Origin: an uncultured Clostridium sp.
Lineage (GTDB): Bacteria > Bacillota > Clostridia > Lachnospirales > Lachnospiraceae
DNA length: 9,608 bases
Reading direction: 5' to 3'
Assembly (NCBI GenBank): GCA_905192625.1
Contig: CAJJLI010000041.1
Location: 1-9,608, forward strand
Of this stretch, positions 6,124 to 9,608 are shown piece by piece (the first letter of the stretch is position 1; each line of letters starts with the position of its first letter). The position numbers and the translations under genes are program-made. The notes under the pieces are model-generated. The model saw nothing but the letters and a program-made list of their open reading frames with translations. It was not told the DNA's origin and searched no databases.

Positions 6124-6936
6124 TTAACCTAAAATTCCTAAATATGCACCACCAATACCAATAATTGTCATTAATACAATCATAGTAATAGGTTTTATCT
6201 TTTTAATAACAATTCCCCAATAAGTAGTTGCGAATACTAACAGTGAAGCTAAGCATGGCATAATTTGATTTAATAAATCAGATACTGTTTGGCTATTAGC
6301 ACCATCGCTGAACGTATACACAATATTGAGATTTACTAAACTCGCACACATTCCTCCTACTACAAATAGTCCAAGTACAGTAGCTCCCTTTAATAAAACG
6401 CTCATCAATCCATTTGATTGCATTTCTGTTAAAAATTTAGTTCCTAAAGAATATCCTACATTCATTAATCCAATACGAATTGCAAAAGCTGGAATATTAT
6501 AAATTAAGAAGAAGAGAATCGGTCCTAATATATTTCCTTGTAGGGCAAAGGTGGTCCCTACAGCCGTTGCAATAATCTTGAAAGTCCCCCAAAAGAAGGC
6601 ATCACCAACTCCAGATATCGGTCCCATTAATGCTACTTTTGTTTCATTCACTACTTTGGTATCAAATTCTTTATTTTTAGCGATTTCTTCCTCCATCGCA
6701 GAAGCAATTCCTAAGTTAAACGTCATACATTGATTAGTTACATTATAATACTCAAGATGTCTTTTTAATGCTTTAGATGCTTCTTCTTTTTGTGGAAACA
6801 GCTTACGTAATACAGGAATCATTGCATATGCAAAGGCAATATTTCCTTGTCTTTCATATCCCCATGAAAAAGAGCAGCCACAAGATCTCAACATTGTTTT
6901 ATTTAATTCCTTTTTCGTTAATTTAGAAGTCATCAT
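6124..6936 (-). CDS. PTS mannose/fructose/sorbose family IID component
   Basis: This 270-residue protein is of normal length for IID, one of the two membrane subunits of the mannose-class permease. The N-terminal cytoplasmic part has the IID hallmarks SFSWGYERQGNIAFAYAMIP (23-42) and EYYNVTNQCMTFNLGIASAMEEEIA (62-86). Next comes the conserved VALMGPISGVGDAFFWGT block (107-124). Hydrophobic segments follow at about 126-158, 182-206 and 228-268. The ATG overlaps the end of the IIC gene by 14 bases, and its AAGGAGG site lies inside IIC codons, so the two are translationally coupled. With IIC it forms the sugar channel; specificity is shared between the two and cannot be read here. No defects were seen. 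Confidence 0.92.
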   Translation of the reverse strand: MMTSKLTKKELNKTMLRSCGCSFSWGYERQGNIAFAYAMIPVLRKLFPQKEEASKALKRHLEYYNVTNQCMTFNLGIASAMEEEIAKNKEFDTKVVNETKVALMGPISGVGDAFFWGTFKIIATAVGTTFALQGNILGPILFFLIYNIPAFAIRIGLMNVGYSLGTKFLTEMQSNGLMSVLLKGATVLGLFVVGGMCASLVNLNIVYTFSDGANSQTVSDLLNQIMPCLASLLVFATTYWGIVIKKIKPITMIVLMTIIGIGGAYLGILG

Positions 6937-7699
6937 TTATTCCTCCTTCTGTTATCGCAGCTGTTTCTGTTTTATTAATTTCCTGTTTAATAAGAATAAT
7001 AGCTAATACTGTTCCAAAAATAGCTACCCCTAAAATTGGTAGTTGTGAATACGCAACAACTGCAAATCCACAAATGAAAATATAAATATTTGATTTAGAT
7101 AACATAGTTCTAGCTAACATACTAAATCCAATTGCTGGCAATAAACCAATAGTTACATTTAATCCTGTTTGTACAAACTCAGGAATAGCATTCAATATAT
7201 CACTCATAACATCACTGCCAGCTGCAAATGAGACAGTTACTAAAACTCCTAAAATTGCTGCCATCGTTAATCCGCAAGTCCAATGCAATATCTCTATGCC
7301 TCTGTAATCACCTTGCTCTGCAAGTTTATCGGCACGTCTTTGAAATAAAGAAACAATGTACCCATAATGAAAATTTTTAAAAATTAAAGCTAATGAAGCA
7401 ACCGGTAATGCTAAAACCATCGCACTCTCTGCACTTGCTCCAGCATTAATAACAAATGCAGTTCCCAAAATAGTACCTATCATAGCATCAGGTGGAATAA
7501 CTGCCCCAATAGAAGTAGCCCCTAAAAATGCTAATTCCAATGTTGCTCCTATCACAATTCCAGTTCGTAAATCTCCCATTAACAAACCAACTACAGTTCC
7601 GGCCATTATTGGTTGTGTAATAAAATTTCTACCTCCAGCATACTCAATAACTATAAGAGCCGCTGTTACTAGTCCAAGAATTATTGCTGTTCCAATCAT
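6923..7699 (-). CDS. PTS mannose/fructose/sorbose family IIC component
   Basis: This 258-residue protein has the polytopic IIC layout: TAIILGLVTAALIVIEYAGG (4-23), then QPIMAGTVVGLLMGDLRTGIVIGATLELAFLG (28-59), which is the family signature with its Gly-rich turn. GAVIPPDAMIGTILGTAF (65-82) and several more hydrophobic helices follow to residue 242, and the short tail ends NDDF. IIC and IID together carry the substrate across the membrane while IIB phosphorylates it. The start has AGAGGAG 6 nt upstream and lies 16 bases past the full-length end of the IIB gene, as expected in an intact A-B-C-D cluster. The frame is intact, so any defect of the permease rests with IIB. Confidence 0.92.
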   Translation of the reverse strand: MIGTAIILGLVTAALIVIEYAGGRNFITQPIMAGTVVGLLMGDLRTGIVIGATLELAFLGATSIGAVIPPDAMIGTILGTAFVINAGASAESAMVLALPVASLALIFKNFHYGYIVSLFQRRADKLAEQGDYRGIEILHWTCGLTMAAILGVLVTVSFAAGSDVMSDILNAIPEFVQTGLNVTIGLLPAIGFSMLARTMLSKSNIYIFICGFAVVAYSQLPILGVAIFGTVLAIILIKQEINKTETAAITEGGINDDF

Positions 7700-7715
7700 T
7701 TTATTCTCCTCTCTC

Positions 7716-8180
7716 TCATTTTAAATATGGTATAGCCTTAACTTCTGGCACACGCTGTATAAATATTTCTACTCCCCTACCTAACATCTGTTGTAATTGT
7801 TTTTCTTCTTCAGGCAATACATAAAAGGTTTTAGCTAATTGTTTTCCTCCATCTTTTACCTTGGAATTCCCTAAATTAATCTTTCGGATATTTTTACATT
7901 CTTTTAATTATCTATATTTTTTTTTTTTATTTTTATCAATTATTAATAGTCGGTATTGATTCGTAACACCACTGTTAATAGCCTTTATAGAATTTTCTAT
8001 ATCTTTCATGACCAGCTTTGTTGAAGGTGGTTTTGCCATATAAATAGCTGTCTTCTTAAGTTCATCCTTCATAATTCCATCATTAGCAATCAATATACAG
8101 TTAGCGTTTAAATAGTTAGTCCAACTATAAGCAATCTGCCCATGCAACAAGCGATGGTCTACACGCAACATTAAAATCAT
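7716..8180 (-). pseudogene. PTS mannose-class IIB component interrupted by an in-frame TAA
   Basis: The frame from ATG 8180 (GAGGAGG upstream) would give a normal IIB of about 154 residues, but TAA at 7908-7910 stops it after 90. Before the stop it is typical: RVDHRLLHGQIAYSWT with the phosphoryl-accepting His13, then IANDGIMKD and MAKPPSTKLVM. Behind the stop the same frame continues as LKECKNIRKINLGNSK, VKDGGKQLAKTFYVLPEEE and MLGRGVEIFIQRVPEVKAI to TGA at 7716-7718, the usual IIB second half with INLGN. The stop sits in a Lys-rich stretch encoded by a run of 12 A (7917-7928 on the + strand). Changing that run by one base either way also leads to an early stop, so a simple homopolymer error does not repair it. 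A single substitution (for example GAA or CAA to TAA) would explain it. IIB relays phosphate from IIA to the sugar, so loss should block this PTS. Confidence 0.85.
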
Positions 8181-8198
8181 ATAATCTTCCTCCTCTCT

Positions 8199-8609
8199 TT
8201 AAAATTCATCATTTTGATATGATTTTTTTACAATATCATTGCAATAACATATCATTTGTTTATTTTTTTCTAATAACGCATGTATTTGTTCTTCAATACT
8301 TCTATTTTCATTGATAATTTGTAAAATTAATGACATATTCATTCCTGCAATCAAATGAAATACATACGTATTTAATAGTCTAATAAAACTATTATTAACA
8401 CTACCACCATATATATCAGTGATGACAATTACTTCATCTCCATCATTAAAACTTTCAAATATTTGTTTAACTTCTGCTTCAAATGAAAAATCTTCTTTTG
8501 TATATGCTGATATAGTATAAATGTTATTACTATGTCCTACTATAAAAGTAACACTATCTTTCATACCTTCTGCTAACATTCCATGTGAAGCTAAAATTAT
8601 TCTTCTCAT
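8199..8609 (-). CDS. PTS mannose-class IIA component
   Basis: The 136-residue cytoplasmic protein is the normal size for a stand-alone EIIA of the mannose family. RIILASHGMLAEGM (3-16) carries the phosphorylated His9, matching His10 of the E. coli mannose IIA domain. GDEVIVITDIYGGSVNN (57-73) is the conserved strand and loop equal to the DLFGGSP motif, and HLIAGMNMSLILQI (85-98) is the next core element. It takes phosphate from HPr and passes it to IIB. AAAGGAGG lies 5 nt before the ATG. The gene begins 23 nt after the levR stop and ends 18 nt before IIB. No defect was seen. It could still donate phosphate to another IIB or to LevR-type domains even though its own IIB is broken. Confidence 0.92.
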   Translation of the reverse strand: MRRIILASHGMLAEGMKDSVTFIVGHSNNIYTISAYTKEDFSFEAEVKQIFESFNDGDEVIVITDIYGGSVNNSFIRLLNTYVFHLIAGMNMSLILQIINENRSIEEQIHALLEKNKQMICYCNDIVKKSYQNDEF

Positions 8610-8632
8610 AAATTCCTCCTTTATCCCTACTA

Positions 8633-9608
8633 TTAAAATTCATCCGATCCTACCTTTACACTGATATCATTCTTAATGTATTCGTACAAATAGGCAATCT
8701 CATTAATTGGTAAAGTAACTTTATAATGTTCTAAAATAGACGCAAAACATTCATTTACCACCTCAATAAATTCACTATTAGAATTTATAAATCCAGGAAT
8801 ATCATAATATTCTTCTACTGTTTTTTTCGTTACCAAACGTTCAATTAAAAAACAAATGTGCATATTGATTCCCACAATTGTCTTGCTTAGAAATTTGCGT
8901 TTTAATCGATGCTGCAAAGCGTTAGTTGCCTCATAAACATAATCTAGTAACTTTTGAGCATTTAATATTGTTAGATTTTCCATAATAGATTGCAATGAGA
9001 AATTTTTAAGTAATAACTGATCAAATTGTTCAATTTCTTTAGTACTTAAATATTCTGCTAAAATCTCATTTACCATATTAATATTCTCAAAGTTAATAAT
9101 TTCTTCTAACGTCACATTTCTAACACCATCTAATTGTAAGTTCATTGGTTTTACTAATAGTTCAACATTATATTGAACAAAAATAGTATCCTTTTTACCA
9201 TTTTGTAATAATAATTCGTAGTCATAAGCAATCATTTCAACCGCTATTGTTTTTGGTAAACTATCTTTAAATAATCGGCATAGTTTCTCTGCAATAGATA
9301 TTCCAGCATCACTAGTAAACAAAATTGCTTTATCTTTTTTTGCAATAGAAATCATATGATAATATACTTTGGCTTGTTTACTTACTTCTTCCAATATTGT
9401 TTGTACTTTCTTTTTTTGTTTAATCTTATTTCCAATTTCTAAGGCCAATAGCGTGGAAATATTATTAATAATGCCAACATTTGCAAAACCCTCGATTTCT
9501 TTTCCTATTTCTTCTAAAGAACCCATATCAACCATTAAGATAATATTTTTGAAATGCCTATTATGTTGAACAAACATATTTAGTTTTTCTATCGTATCAT
9601 CTACCGAA
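8633..9608 (-). CDS. LevR-type PTS-controlled sigma-54 activator, C-terminal part
   Basis: The frame is open to the window edge, so the gene is partial; the Met at 9577 is internal. Domain order fits the C-terminal half of LevR. First is the end of an EIIA-mannose-like domain (IILMVDMGSLEEIG and GIINNISTLLALEIG). Second is an EIIB-galactitol-like domain (AILFTSDAGISIAEKL, about residues 84-140 counted from that Met). Third is a PRD at about 190-305, with GINMHICFLIERL (His240, coded at 8858-8860) and PINEIAYLYEYI. The HTH, AAA+ ATPase and first PRD must lie upstream. Such proteins activate sigma-54 promoters and are switched by PTS phosphorylation of their His residues. The EIIB-like domain lacks the usual phosphorylatable Cys (FTSDAG where TTCxxG is common). 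It precedes IIA by only 23 nt in the same direction, so it may be co-transcribed with the PTS genes. Confidence 0.88.
   Translation of the reverse strand, partial: SVDDTIEKLNMFVQHNRHFKNIILMVDMGSLEEIGKEIEGFANVGIINNISTLLALEIGNKIKQKKKVQTILEEVSKQAKVYYHMISIAKKDKAILFTSDAGISIAEKLCRLFKDSLPKTIAVEMIAYDYELLLQNGKKDTIFVQYNVELLVKPMNLQLDGVRNVTLEEIINFENINMVNEILAEYLSTKEIEQFDQLLLKNFSLQSIMENLTILNAQKLLDYVYEATNALQHRLKRKFLSKTIVGINMHICFLIERLVTKKTVEEYYDIPGFINSNSEFIEVVNECFASILEHYKVTLPINEIAYLYEYIKNDISVKVGSDEF

Noticed and set aside
6551..6733. Rightward open frame inside the IID gene
   Set aside because: It is antisense to a clear IID coding region.
7205..7225. TGGCAG on the minus strand inside IIC as a possible sigma-54 -24 element
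   Set aside because: No TTGC-like -12 element occurs at the required distance, and it lies within a coding gene.
9369..9569. Rightward open frame inside levR
   Set aside because: It is antisense to the LevR EIIA-like domain, with composition typical of a shadow frame.
1..9608. CRISPR arrays, tRNA, rRNA or transposase genes
   Set aside because: No regularly spaced repeats, tRNA-like cloverleaf, rRNA sequence or transposase motif was seen on either strand.

Overview
The window is AT-rich (roughly 30% GC by eye), with strong AGGAGG-type ribosome binding sites and T-tailed hairpin terminators. A PadR/HAAS gene pair, a secreted Amidase_6 protein and a LevR-regulated mannose-family PTS all point to a low-GC Bacillota, plausibly a gut Erysipelotrichia or Clostridia. 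No marker here fixes the genus.

Layout. (1) 1-127: the last 28 codons of a priA reading frame that stops just after helicase motif VI instead of running on for its usual C-terminal part, followed by a hairpin terminator. (2) 138-206: an imperfect 14-bp inverted repeat. (3) 320-3094: an accessory module of two divergent transcription units. Leftward are a secreted Amidase_6 cysteine hydrolase and a small membrane-anchored protein. Rightward are a PadR repressor, a HAAS-like membrane protein and a small secreted protein, closed by a perfect 15-bp hairpin terminator. The shared promoter region carries an ATGT-N8-ACAT dyad, the classic PadR operator form, lying over the -35 of the amidase promoter. 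(4) 3125-4849: a graveyard. It holds a Y-family polymerase cut off after its SIDEVFID motif, with its promoter intact, and two leftward genes broken by frameshifts and stops. (5) 4924-9608: a leftward operon, levR (3' part) - IIA - IIB - IIC - IID - SIS deglycase, ending in a two-way terminator. IIB carries an in-frame TAA at codon 91 with the rest of the gene intact behind it.

How the genes fit together. The PTS would import and phosphorylate a sugar or sugar-amine compound, and the SIS enzyme would cleave or isomerise the phosphorylated product. The gene set resembles the gfr (glucoselysine/fructoselysine) operon of Salmonella, and the SIS protein keeps the Glu/His pair of Amadori-product deglycases. 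LevR-type proteins activate sigma-54 promoters, but none is visible in the 23-nt gap before IIA. The part of the window most likely to be undescribed is the PadR-controlled module of secreted amidase and small secreted and membrane proteins. The broken genes and the truncated priA suggest that the left half is mobile or rearranged DNA.
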